The notes beneath the pieces are model-generated. The model was not told where the DNA came from. It searched no databases and saw nothing but the letters and a program-made list of their open reading frames with translations. Below, one piece after another: positions 7,396-14,590 of a stretch of DNA of 24,477 bases; the stretch's first letter is position 1; every line of letters begins with the position of its first letter. The stretch spans positions 1 through 24,477 of the forward strand of contig JAFVWG010000194.1 of the NCBI GenBank assembly GCA_017501805.1. Direction: 5' to 3'. This stretch comes from Oscillospiraceae bacterium (GTDB taxonomy: Bacteria > Bacillota > Clostridia > Oscillospirales > Oscillospiraceae). The translations under genes were made by a program, and so were the position numbers.

Positions 7396-7431
7396 AAGGC
7401 AAAGCCCCTGTGCGGATGCACAGGGGCTTTG
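7396..7431 (-). terminator. Hairpin terminator after ferredoxin gene
   Basis: A perfect 14-bp stem (7400-7413 with 7418-7431) and four-base loop between the ferredoxin stop and the methyltransferase start. The minus-strand tail (TTTGCCTT) is a poor U tract, so some read-through into the methyltransferase-rsmI genes is likely; no separate promoter for those genes is obvious in the 67-base gap. Confidence 0.75.
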
Positions 7432-7445
7432 TGCTGTTCGGATAC

Positions 7446-7616
7446 TTAGCCTTCTTCGATCGCACCGACGGGGCAGCTGGAAGCGCAAGCGCCGCAGCTG
7501 ACACACTGATCAGCGTCGATGACGTAGCGCTCGTCGCCCTCGGTGATGATGCCGAGCGGGCAAGCGTCGGCGCAAGCGCCGCACTTGAGGCAAGAATCGC
7601 CAATAACGTATGCCAT
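7446..7616 (-). CDS. 2[4Fe-4S] ferredoxin
   Basis: A 56-residue protein beginning MAYVIGDSC and ending GAIEEG. Two CxxCxxCxxxCP motifs are present: CLKCGACADACP near residues 9-20 and CVSCGACASSCP near 38-49. That is the layout of small clostridial ferredoxins carrying two [4Fe-4S] clusters, which shuttle low-potential electrons among oxidoreductases and hydrogenases in the cytoplasm. AGGAGGTG precedes the ATG. It has its own promoter and a terminator, so it is a single-gene unit divergent from the Clp gene. The eight Cys are complete. Length matches the family (about 55 residues). Confidence 0.95.
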   Translation of the reverse strand: MAYVIGDSCLKCGACADACPLGIITEGDERYVIDADQCVSCGACASSCPVGAIEEG

Positions 7617-7643
7617 AGTAGCACCTCCTCTTGTTGTAAGGAC

Positions 7644-7672
7644 AGTTTAGCACAAACGGCGCGAAAAGTAAA
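7644..7672 (-). promoter_or_regulatory. Sigma-A promoter of the ferredoxin gene
   Basis: Minus strand: -35 TTTACT (7667-7672), 17-base spacer ending in TGC (an extended -10), -10 TAAACT (7644-7649). The start of transcription should fall near 7637, about 20 bases before the ATG. Confidence 0.65.
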
Positions 7673-7754
7673 TAATAAACTAAAAAATGATCGTGTCGTG
7701 TCGAGCTTGTTTAACTTTCGCAAATCAAGGGAGAATACGAAGGGAGGGGATCGT

Positions 7755-10088
7755 ATGGACAAAACACGTTTTTCCGCCGCAGCTCTGCTGCTGGTGCAGC
7801 GGGCGGGAGAGGCGGCGGGAGAGATGGGAAGCCCCCGGATCGGCTCCGAGCATTTACTGTTTGCGCTGTTGTCGGGTCCCGAGACGGAGGGGAGCCGCAT
7901 GCTGCGGCAGCTTGGCTGGGAAGCTCCGCTGTGGCGGAATATCCTGCTGTCCTACGCGCGAACGCACGGCGAGCGTCGTTCGCCGGTCCGCGCTGTTTCG
8001 CCGCACGCGCGGCAGATCCTGTCGCTTGCGGGGAGAGAGGCGCGTGCGCTGCGCGCGGAGCTTGTGGAGCCGGATCATATTCTGCTTGGCGTGATCCGAC
8101 AGGAACCATGCCGTGCAATGCAGATCCTGGAGCAGTACGGCGCGGATCGGAACACCGTGTTTTCGGGTGTGTATGACGGTCTGCGCAGAAAGAGTGAAAA
8201 ACAAAGGGAGACGGGGGAGTGCCGTATGAAGCTGGCGGAACAATTCTGTGAGGATATGCTCCTGTGTGCACAGTCAAGCGGTCCTGTGATCGGTCGGGAG
8301 CGGGAGCTGCGGACGGTCATGGAGGTGCTTTGCAGACAAAGGAAAAACAATCCTGCGCTCATCGGAGAGCCGGGGGTGGGGAAAACCGCCATCGTGGAGG
8401 GCTTGGCGCAGAAAATGGCGGTCGGAAACGTCCCGGAGGCTTTGCGGGGGAAACGGCTGCTGTCGCTCAATCTCGCATCTCTTCTTGCGGGAACAAAATA
8501 CCGCGGAGAGTTTGAGGAACGCGTCCGCGATGTCGTGCTGGAAATGCGGCGTGCGGGAAATGTGATCCTGTTTATTGACGAGCTGCACACGATCTGCGGA
8601 GCCGGCTCTGCGGAAGGTGCGATCGATGCGGCAAATCTGCTCAAACCGGCGCTCAGCCGGGGTGAAATACAGATCATCGGTGCGACCACGCGGGAGGAGT
8701 ACAAAAAATACATTGAAAAGGATGCCGCGCTGGAGCGGCGCTTTCGGGCGGTGACGGTTCCGGAGCCGACGCCGCAGGAGGCGGAACGCATCCTTTCCGG
8801 TCTGCGTCCGGGTATGGAACGGCACCACTGCGTGCATATCTGTCCGGACGCGATACATGCGGCTGTCGCGCTTTCGTGCCGCTATATGAGCGGGCAGTAT
8901 CTGCCGGACAAGGCGGTCGACCTTTTGGACGAAAGCGCGGCGCGCGTGCGGATGCGGGCGGAAACGGGAACGGCTCCTTCGGTGGAAACGAGGCGAAAAC
9001 TGCTCTCTGCGGCACTCGACGAGGCGATCCGCTACGGTCGTTTTGAGGATGCAGAGCGTTTGCGGGAGGAACTGAAGGGGCTGTTTGGCGAACAGATGCG
9101 TCCGGAGCGGAGAAGAGAAGTGACGGCGGCTGAAGTGGAGAGCACCGTCTCTGCGCGGACAGGCGTGCCGCTCGGCACGATCTCTGAGACGGAACGGCAG
9201 AAAATGTGTGAGCTGGAACAGCGCCTTCGGAACAGAGTTTTGGGACAGGACGAGGCCGTACACGCCGTTGCGTCCGCGATCCGCCGCGGACGTACGGGAC
9301 TCCGCGACCCGAACCGCCCGATCGCATCTATGCTCTTTATGGGGCCGACCGGAGTCGGAAAAACGGAACTCTGCAAGGCGATCGCAGAACAGGTCTACGG
9401 ATCGCAGTCGGCGCTGATTCGCCTGGATATGTCCGAGTTTATGGAAAAACACACGGTCTCGCGTCTTTTGGGGGCGCCTCCGGGCTATGTCGGACACGGA
9501 GAGGGCGGCGAATTGACAGAGAAGGTGCGCCGCCAGCCCTACAGCGTGGTACTGCTTGATGAGATCGAAAAAGCGCACCGTGATGTCTGCGGCATTTTGC
9601 TGCAGGTGATGGATGAGGGCGTGCTGACCGATGCATCGGGGAGAAAGACGGACTTCCGAAACACGATGATCGTGATGACCTCAAACATTGGCGCAAACAC
9701 TGCGGTTGCGGGCTTTGAGGATCGGCGTACGGATGGCGCGGATGCCGCCTGTCTGAAAGAATGCTTTTCTCCGGAATTTTTGGGGAGGATCGATTGCATT
9801 ACGACCTTTCGCCCGTTGGAGACAGGGACGCTGGAACAGATCGCAAGGCTTCTTCTTTCCGCGCTCGATGCCCGTGCGAAGGAGGGCGGTTTGACGCTTG
9901 CGTTCGGAGAGGAGGTCGCACCGTGGCTCGCGGCGCGCTGCAAGACGAGCGGAGGCGCCAGACAGTTTCGCAGACTGATTGCGGAAGAGATCGAATCTCC
10001 GCTTGCGGATCTTCTCCTGCAGACGCCGAAAACCAAGTGTGTTTCCCTGAACCTTTTGGGCGAATCGCTCTGTCTTGCAAGCGTATAG
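7755..10088 (+). CDS. clpC: ClpC-type AAA+ unfoldase subunit
   Basis: A 777-residue Hsp100 protein that unfolds substrates and would feed them to ClpP. Order: a Clp N-domain double repeat (about residues 1-140); D1 AAA+ with Walker A GEPGVGKT (204-211) and Walker B FIDELH (D275, E276); a short coiled middle domain with a UVR-like RFEDAERLREELK segment; D2 AAA+ with GPTGVGKT (530-537) and LLDEIEKAH (D602, E603). It differs from B. subtilis ClpC (about 810 residues) in a middle domain roughly 25 residues shorter and in an AGF tripeptide (652-654) where the ClpP-binding loop normally reads VGF. The ATG at 7755 follows GGGAGGGG; reading further upstream would cross the divergent ferredoxin gene. 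No ctsR, mcsA or mcsB is adjacent. No convincing promoter was found. It may be a ClpC paralogue. Confidence 0.9.
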   Translation: MDKTRFSAAALLLVQRAGEAAGEMGSPRIGSEHLLFALLSGPETEGSRMLRQLGWEAPLWRNILLSYARTHGERRSPVRAVSPHARQILSLAGREARALRAELVEPDHILLGVIRQEPCRAMQILEQYGADRNTVFSGVYDGLRRKSEKQRETGECRMKLAEQFCEDMLLCAQSSGPVIGRERELRTVMEVLCRQRKNNPALIGEPGVGKTAIVEGLAQKMAVGNVPEALRGKRLLSLNLASLLAGTKYRGEFEERVRDVVLEMRRAGNVILFIDELHTICGAGSAEGAIDAANLLKPALSRGEIQIIGATTREEYKKYIEKDAALERRFRAVTVPEPTPQEAERILSGLRPGMERHHCVHICPDAIHAAVALSCRYMSGQYLPDKAVDLLDESAARVRMRAETGTAPSVETRRKLLSAALDEAIRYGRFEDAERLREELKGLFGEQMRPERRREVTAAEVESTVSARTGVPLGTISETERQKMCELEQRLRNRVLGQDEAVHAVASAIRRGRTGLRDPNRPIASMLFMGPTGVGKTELCKAIAEQVYGSQSALIRLDMSEFMEKHTVSRLLGAPPGYVGHGEGGELTEKVRRQPYSVVLLDEIEKAHRDVCGILLQVMDEGVLTDASGRKTDFRNTMIVMTSNIGANTAVAGFEDRRTDGADAACLKECFSPEFLGRIDCITTFRPLETGTLEQIARLLLSALDARAKEGGLTLAFGEEVAPWLAARCKTSGGARQFRRLIAEEIESPLADLLLQTPKTKCVSLNLLGESLCLASV

Positions 10089-10123
10089 AATCAAGGGAAC
10101 GAAACGTGAACCCTATTTTGTTT

Positions 10124-10153
10124 TCAGGCGCGGAAAACGCGCCTGATTTTTTT
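10124..10153 (+). terminator. Intrinsic terminator of the clp gene
   Basis: A 9-bp stem (10124-10132 with 10138-10146), GAAAA loop and seven Ts. It separates the clp gene from the dcw promoter just downstream. Confidence 0.93.
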
Positions 10154-10174
10154 CGAAAAAAATCAAAAAGGGGA

Positions 10175-10203
10175 TTGCATTTTACGTTTTATATATGTAT
10201 AGT
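10175..10203 (+). promoter_or_regulatory. Sigma-A promoter of the dcw cluster
   Basis: -35 TTGCAT (10175-10180), 17-base spacer, -10 TATAGT (10198-10203). The start of transcription should fall near 10210, exactly where the array of MraZ-type boxes begins. Confidence 0.82.
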
Positions 10204-10210
10204 ATAGGTA

Positions 10211-10260
10211 AGTGGCGCGAAATGGAGCAAAAATGATGAAAGTGGAGAGAGGTGAGAGGG
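10211..10260 (+). promoter_or_regulatory. Putative MraZ operator: five 10-bp-phased boxes
   Basis: Consecutive decamers starting at 10211, 10221, 10231, 10241 and 10251 carry a core at the same offset: agTGG, aaTGG, aaaTG, agTGG, ggTGA. MraZ is known to bind TGG-containing direct repeats spaced one helical turn apart upstream of its own gene, and the AAAGTGG form seen at 10239-10245 fits the Mollicutes consensus. The array lies between the predicted transcription start and the mraZ ATG. The last box overlaps the ribosome binding site region. Confidence 0.65.
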
Positions 10261-10261
10261 G

Positions 10262-10678
10262 ATGTACGGGAAATACCGCCATACGGTCGATGCAAAGGGG
10301 CGTCTGTTCGTTCCCTCGAAGCTGCGAGAAGAACTCGGCGAATCTTTCTACGTGACGCTGGGACTGGATCACTGCCTGTCCGTTTATACGCAGGAAAGCT
10401 GGCAGAAGATCCTGGACCGTTACGCGGAACTGCCGATGTCCAAGGCACGCACGCTTCGCTTTTTGTTTGCCAATGCCGCGCAGTGCGACCCGGATAAGCA
10501 GGGGCGTTTTCTGATCCCGGCAGAGCTTCGGAAGTATGCCGGACTGGAGCAGGAAGTCTGTTTCATCGGTCAGGGCGACCACGCGGAGATCTGGAATGCC
10601 GCAACCTACGACGAGCTGGAATCCACACAGCTTACGCCCGAGAATCTGGCGGCGGCGCTTGAGGAGCTCGGCTTCTGA
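10262..10678 (+). CDS. mraZ: Division/cell wall cluster regulator MraZ
   Basis: A 138-residue protein with two AbrB/SpoVT-like halves, each carrying the MraZ DxxxR motif: D10-AKG-R14 and D78-KQG-R82 (followed by LFVPSKLR and FLIPAELR). MraZ forms ring oligomers that bind tandem repeats upstream of its own operon and adjusts dcw expression. Length is typical (about 140-150). GAGAGG/GAGGGG precedes the ATG. It is the first gene of the cluster, with a sigma-A promoter at 10175-10203 and probable binding boxes at 10211-10260. The next gene begins on the last base of its stop codon. Confidence 0.97.
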   Translation: MYGKYRHTVDAKGRLFVPSKLREELGESFYVTLGLDHCLSVYTQESWQKILDRYAELPMSKARTLRFLFANAAQCDPDKQGRFLIPAELRKYAGLEQEVCFIGQGDHAEIWNAATYDELESTQLTPENLAAALEELGF

Positions 10679-11610
10679 TGGGATTTGTACATACATCCGT
10701 TCTGCTGCGGCAGAGCGTTGAGCAACTGAATATCCGTCCGGACGGGATCTACCTGGACGGAACGCTCGGCGGAGCGGGACACTCGCTCGAGATCGCAAAA
10801 CGGCTCACAACGGGGCGGCTGATCTGCATAGACCGCGATCCCGCCGCTTTGGAAGCTGCCGAAGAGCGGCTTCGGGAATACCGCGAGCGTGTCACACTGG
10901 TCCACGATAATTTTGAAAACCTCGCACATGTGCTGGAAGCGCAGGGGACGCCACGGATCGATGGGATGCTCTTTGACCTGGGTGTGTCTTCCCCGCAGCT
11001 GGATGACGCGGAGCGCGGCTTCAGCTATATGGCGGATGCGCCTCTGGATATGCGGATGAATCCCAAGGACAGACTGACGGCCTATGAGGTCGTGAATATG
11101 TGGTCGCGGGAAGAGCTGCGGAGGATCCTGTTTGCATACGGCGAGGAGCGCTATGCGCCGCTCATCGCGGCTGCGATCGAACGCAGACGTGAAAAAGAAG
11201 CGATACGGACGACTCTGGAGCTGACCGACATCATTCGCGGCGCGATGCCGCCGCAGGCGCTGCGTGAGAAGCAGCACCCGGCGAAAAGAAGCTTTCAGGC
11301 GATCCGCATCGCGGTCAACGATGAATTGAACGCGGTGCAACATGCAATGGACGCAGCGCCGGAGCATTTGAACCCCGGCGGAAGACTTTGCGTGATCAGC
11401 TTCCATTCTCTTGAGGATCGCATCGTAAAGACCTCAATGCAGGCGGCGGCGAAGGGCTGCACCTGCCCGCCGGAATTCCCGGTCTGCGTCTGTGGAAAAA
11501 AACCGACCCTTCGCATTGTAACGAGAAAGCCGATCGTCTCGGATGAGACGGAATTGCGGGACAACCCGCGCGCAAGAAGTGCAAAACTCCGCGTTGCGGA
11601 GAGAATATAG
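10678..11610 (+). CDS. rsmH: 16S rRNA (cytosine(1402)-N4)-methyltransferase
   Basis: A 310-residue SAM-dependent enzyme (MraW/RsmH) that N4-methylates C1402 of 16S rRNA. It has the opening HTSVLL segment, SAM motif I DGTLGGAGH (residues 27-35), FDLGVSSPQLD (99-109), and ISFHSLEDRIVK near residue 240, all diagnostic. A C-terminal cluster of Cys residues (KGCTCPPEFPVCVCG) and the final NPRARSAKLRVAE are also typical. It starts on ATG overlapping the mraZ TGA by one base (TGATG), so translation is coupled. RsmI, which adds the 2'-O-methyl to the same nucleotide, is encoded in this window at 5829-6659. Confidence 0.98.
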   Translation: MGFVHTSVLLRQSVEQLNIRPDGIYLDGTLGGAGHSLEIAKRLTTGRLICIDRDPAALEAAEERLREYRERVTLVHDNFENLAHVLEAQGTPRIDGMLFDLGVSSPQLDDAERGFSYMADAPLDMRMNPKDRLTAYEVVNMWSREELRRILFAYGEERYAPLIAAAIERRREKEAIRTTLELTDIIRGAMPPQALREKQHPAKRSFQAIRIAVNDELNAVQHAMDAAPEHLNPGGRLCVISFHSLEDRIVKTSMQAAAKGCTCPPEFPVCVCGKKPTLRIVTRKPIVSDETELRDNPRARSAKLRVAERI

Positions 11611-11622
11611 GGGGAAGCGGAC

Positions 11623-12138
11623 ATGGCAGCAAGCAGCTATTACACCGGCATCTATAACGGAGCAGCAGCGTACGATCTGTATGGAAACACTGCCGTTCGG
11701 CAGCGCACCGAGAAGGAACGTCTGCCGCAGGAGAGGACAACTGCCCGTGCACGCCATAAGGAACCTGCGCTGACTCTGTCCGCGGTGCTTTGCATCGCTG
11801 CGGCGTTCTGCTCGCTGTTTGTGATACTCTTCTCCTATGTCGGCACCTATGAAGCGAACACCCGTTACAGTGAACTGACGCGGGAACTTGCCCAATTACA
11901 GGAAGAACGCGATCAGCTCCTGAACCGCTACGACAGTATGCTGGATCTTCAGGCGATCGAAGCAGTCGCGACGGAGCAGCTCGGTATGACAAAGCCCTTC
12001 GGCGGACAGACGGTGTATGTGAATCTCTCCGGCACGGATCGGGGAGAGGTCATGGATGCGAAAATCAGCCCGATCGAAGAAACGGTTGATATGTTCCGCG
12101 AGATGTTTGCGGAGCTCGGTGCATACCTGTCCAAATAA
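11623..12138 (+). CDS. ftsL: FtsL-type divisome protein
   Basis: A 171-residue bitopic membrane protein: a basic cytoplasmic tail (residues 1-48), one membrane helix (about 50-72), then an extracytoplasmic coiled coil (about 76-108) with ELTRELAQLQEERDQLLNRY. The following IEAVATEQLGM and QTVYV are the usual FtsL/DivIC-family ending. FtsL forms a complex with FtsB/DivIC and FtsQ/DivIB that activates FtsW and its PBP. At 171 residues it is longer than most FtsL (about 110-120), with extra length at both ends. Position between rsmH and the PBP gene is the standard ftsL location. GGGGAAG lies before the ATG. A terminator follows immediately. Confidence 0.88.
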   Translation: MAASSYYTGIYNGAAAYDLYGNTAVRQRTEKERLPQERTTARARHKEPALTLSAVLCIAAAFCSLFVILFSYVGTYEANTRYSELTRELAQLQEERDQLLNRYDSMLDLQAIEAVATEQLGMTKPFGGQTVYVNLSGTDRGEVMDAKISPIEETVDMFREMFAELGAYLSK

Positions 12139-12157
12139 CAGGCATATAAATAAACGT

Positions 12158-12192
12158 CCGGGGCGGTCACCATAGTTTCCGCCCCGGTTTTT
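12158..12192 (+). terminator. Internal intrinsic terminator between ftsL and PBP gene
   Basis: A 9-bp stem (12158-12166 with 12179-12187; eight of nine pairs shown as G-C in the CCGGGGCGG/CCGCCCCGG arms), 12-base loop and five Ts. It stands inside the dcw cluster 20 bases after the ftsL stop and 34 bases before the PBP start. No promoter is recognisable downstream, so it likely attenuates rather than fully stops transcription. Confidence 0.78.
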
Positions 12193-12226
12193 ACGAATTA
12201 TCCGACAATGCGGAGGAGGAAGAAAC

Positions 12227-14572
12227 GTGCAGGACAGACGGAGAGGGAAAACAGACGCCGAAAAACTGGCGCAGAAGCAAAAGGCGAACCGCACGGTGCT
12301 CAGCCGCACGATGATTATGATGCTGATCTGCACGGTCGTACTGTTTACGCCGCTTGTTTTTACGCTGTTCCGCATTATGATCCTTGAGCACGATAAATAT
12401 GAGAAAATGGCGATCGGCAATCAAACAAAGACGACCAAGCTTACGGCAGAGCGCGGCGTGATCTACGACCGCAATATGAACATCCTTGCTTCCTCCGTCT
12501 CGGCTGAAAACGTCTTTCTTGATCCGATGGAGATCGCAAACGAGAAGCAGGACACCGGCGTTCTGGCGAAAGGACTGAGCGAGATCCTCGGTGTGGAGGC
12601 CGATTTCGTCCTGAAGCAGGCCGCGGACTCCGCATATCGCTACAAGACCATTCAAAAGAAGCTCACGCCCGAAAAGGCGCAGGAGGTTCGCGAATTTATC
12701 AACAAAAACGACATCAAGGGCGTCCATCTTGAGCCGGATGCGCGGCGCCATTACCCGTACCGCTCTCTCGCCGCTCAGGTGATCGGCTTTGTAAACACCG
12801 ACAACAGCGGAACGGAGGGGCTGGAGGCTTACTACGACACTTCGCTCACCGGCAACGAGGGAAAAGTGATCACGACCAAGGGCAACGCGGGCACGGAGAT
12901 GCTCTATACCTACGAAAAATACTACGATGCACAAAACGGAAACGATTTGGTTCTGACGATCGACAGCACTGTGCAGTATTATCTGGAAAAGAACCTTGAG
13001 AACGCGATCGACAAATATACCGTCCTCAACGGAGCCTTCGGGATCGTGATGGACGTCAACAGCGGAGAAATTCTCGGTATGGCGACGCTCGGGAGCTATG
13101 ACCCGAACAACTACCTCGAAATCTACGACACGCAGAAAGCGGAAGAACTCGAGGAGCTCTATCAGAAAACGCTGACCTATACAAAAGGGTCGGACGACTA
13201 CAAAGCGGGCATCGACGAATACAACTCCGGCGTCGCGGCGGCGCGTCTGCGCCAGTGGAGAAACAGACCTGTATCAGACGGCTACGAGCCGGGCTCGACC
13301 TTCAAACTGATCACGCTTGCCGCTGCACTCAACGAAAACTGCGTTACGCTGAACGATTCGTTCTTCTGCGGCGGTCGGGCAGACTTCGCGGGCAGATCGC
13401 AGACACTGCACTGCTGGAAACACGAGGGACACGGAGAGCAGACGACCGAGCAGGCGCTCGGCAATTCCTGCAATATTGCGTTTGCAAACATCGGCTTGAA
13501 GCTTGGCGGTGCGCGTTTTTACGACAGCGCGCGAGCCTTTGGTCTGATGCAGACCACCGGCATCGATCTGCCCGGTGAGGCGCGGGGCTATTTCTTCCCG
13601 CGCGAGTCGCTGACAGGCGCTTCCACCGCATCGCTGATCTCAGCTTCCTTCGGTCAGACCTTTAAGGTCACGCCGCTGCAGATGGTTCGTGCCATCTCCG
13701 CGATCGTAAACGGCGGATATCTGCTCAAGCCCTATGTCGTGAGCGAGGTCCGTGATGCGGACGGCAACATCGTGCAGCACAACGAGAAAACCGTTTTGCG
13801 GCAGGTCATCAGCGAAGAGACTTCCGCGACGATGCGGCGTCTTATGGAATTTGTTGTCAGCGACGGTACGGCGGGTCAGGCGAAAACTGCCGGATATCGG
13901 ATCGGCGGCAAAACGGGAACTTCCGAAAAGATCGACGAATACAACCCGGACGGCAGCCCTGTGGAGGATAAAATGGTGTCCTTCGTCGGCGTTGCGCCGA
14001 TCAATGACCCGAAATATCTGACGCTCGTTGTGCTGGACACGCCGAGCCGTGAGACGGGCCTGTACATCTCCGGCGGCATTATGGCGGCTCCGACCGTGCG
14101 CGATATCTTTACCGATGTTCTGCCGTATCTCGGTGTGGAGCCGGACTACTCGGATGAGGATATCCGAGCCGTGAACGTGGCGGTTCCCGATTTGAGCGAG
14201 ATGACGCTCAGCGAAGCGGAATCCGTGCTGCGGGACCGCAGCCTCCGCTGCCGCACAGTCGGTGACGGAACGGTCGTCACAGGACAGATCCCCGTACCCG
14301 GTGCGGAGATCCCCGGCGATGCGCAGGTGATCCTGTATCTCGGCGCGGAAGTTCCGCAGGACGAGGTTACTGTGCCCGATTTCCGCGGAATGGGCGTCGG
14401 ACCTGCGAACACAACAGCTTCCGATTACGGACTGTATCTGCAGGCGAAGGGCTCTGACCGTGGGTCTGTAAACTACATCTATGTAACCCATCAGAGCATA
14501 GAGCCGGGGACGACTGTCCCGCGCGGCACGACCATTACCGTGGAATTTACCGACAACCGTGTTCAGGACTGA
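12227..14572 (+). CDS. Class B penicillin-binding protein (FtsI/SpoVD type) with two PASTA domains
   Basis: A 781-residue transpeptidase that crosslinks septal or spore peptidoglycan outside the membrane. Order: basic N-terminus, one membrane helix (about 27-47), PBP dimerisation domain starting at AERGVIYDRN, transpeptidase domain with catalytic S357-TFK, S414-CN and K562-TG motifs, then two PASTA domains (about 650-710 and 712-778). The start is a GTG at 12227 preceded by GAGGAGG. Position after ftsL is that of pbpB/spoVD in Bacillus. Only one such gene is present here, so whether it is the vegetative FtsI, the cortex-specific SpoVD, or serves both roles cannot be decided from the sequence. 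An internal terminator precedes it. Confidence 0.95.
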   Translation: MQDRRRGKTDAEKLAQKQKANRTVLSRTMIMMLICTVVLFTPLVFTLFRIMILEHDKYEKMAIGNQTKTTKLTAERGVIYDRNMNILASSVSAENVFLDPMEIANEKQDTGVLAKGLSEILGVEADFVLKQAADSAYRYKTIQKKLTPEKAQEVREFINKNDIKGVHLEPDARRHYPYRSLAAQVIGFVNTDNSGTEGLEAYYDTSLTGNEGKVITTKGNAGTEMLYTYEKYYDAQNGNDLVLTIDSTVQYYLEKNLENAIDKYTVLNGAFGIVMDVNSGEILGMATLGSYDPNNYLEIYDTQKAEELEELYQKTLTYTKGSDDYKAGIDEYNSGVAAARLRQWRNRPVSDGYEPGSTFKLITLAAALNENCVTLNDSFFCGGRADFAGRSQTLHCWKHEGHGEQTTEQALGNSCNIAFANIGLKLGGARFYDSARAFGLMQTTGIDLPGEARGYFFPRESLTGASTASLISASFGQTFKVTPLQMVRAISAIVNGGYLLKPYVVSEVRDADGNIVQHNEKTVLRQVISEETSATMRRLMEFVVSDGTAGQAKTAGYRIGGKTGTSEKIDEYNPDGSPVEDKMVSFVGVAPINDPKYLTLVVLDTPSRETGLYISGGIMAAPTVRDIFTDVLPYLGVEPDYSDEDIRAVNVAVPDLSEMTLSEAESVLRDRSLRCRTVGDGTVVTGQIPVPGAEIPGDAQVILYLGAEVPQDEVTVPDFRGMGVGPANTTASDYGLYLQAKGSDRGSVNYIYVTHQSIEPGTTVPRGTTITVEFTDNRVQD

Positions 14573-14590
14573 CGGACGGAGTGATGCGCA

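Noticed and set aside
7410..7754. In-frame upstream extension of the clp gene
   Set aside because: It would run antisense through the complete ferredoxin gene and its promoter. The ATG at 7755 has a strong ribosome binding site and gives the correct Clp N-domain start.
7617..7754. Possible sigma-A promoter or CtsR operator before the clp gene
   Set aside because: The best pair (TTGTTT with GAGAAT at 18 bases) is weak, and no GGTCAAA direct repeat of a CtsR site is present.
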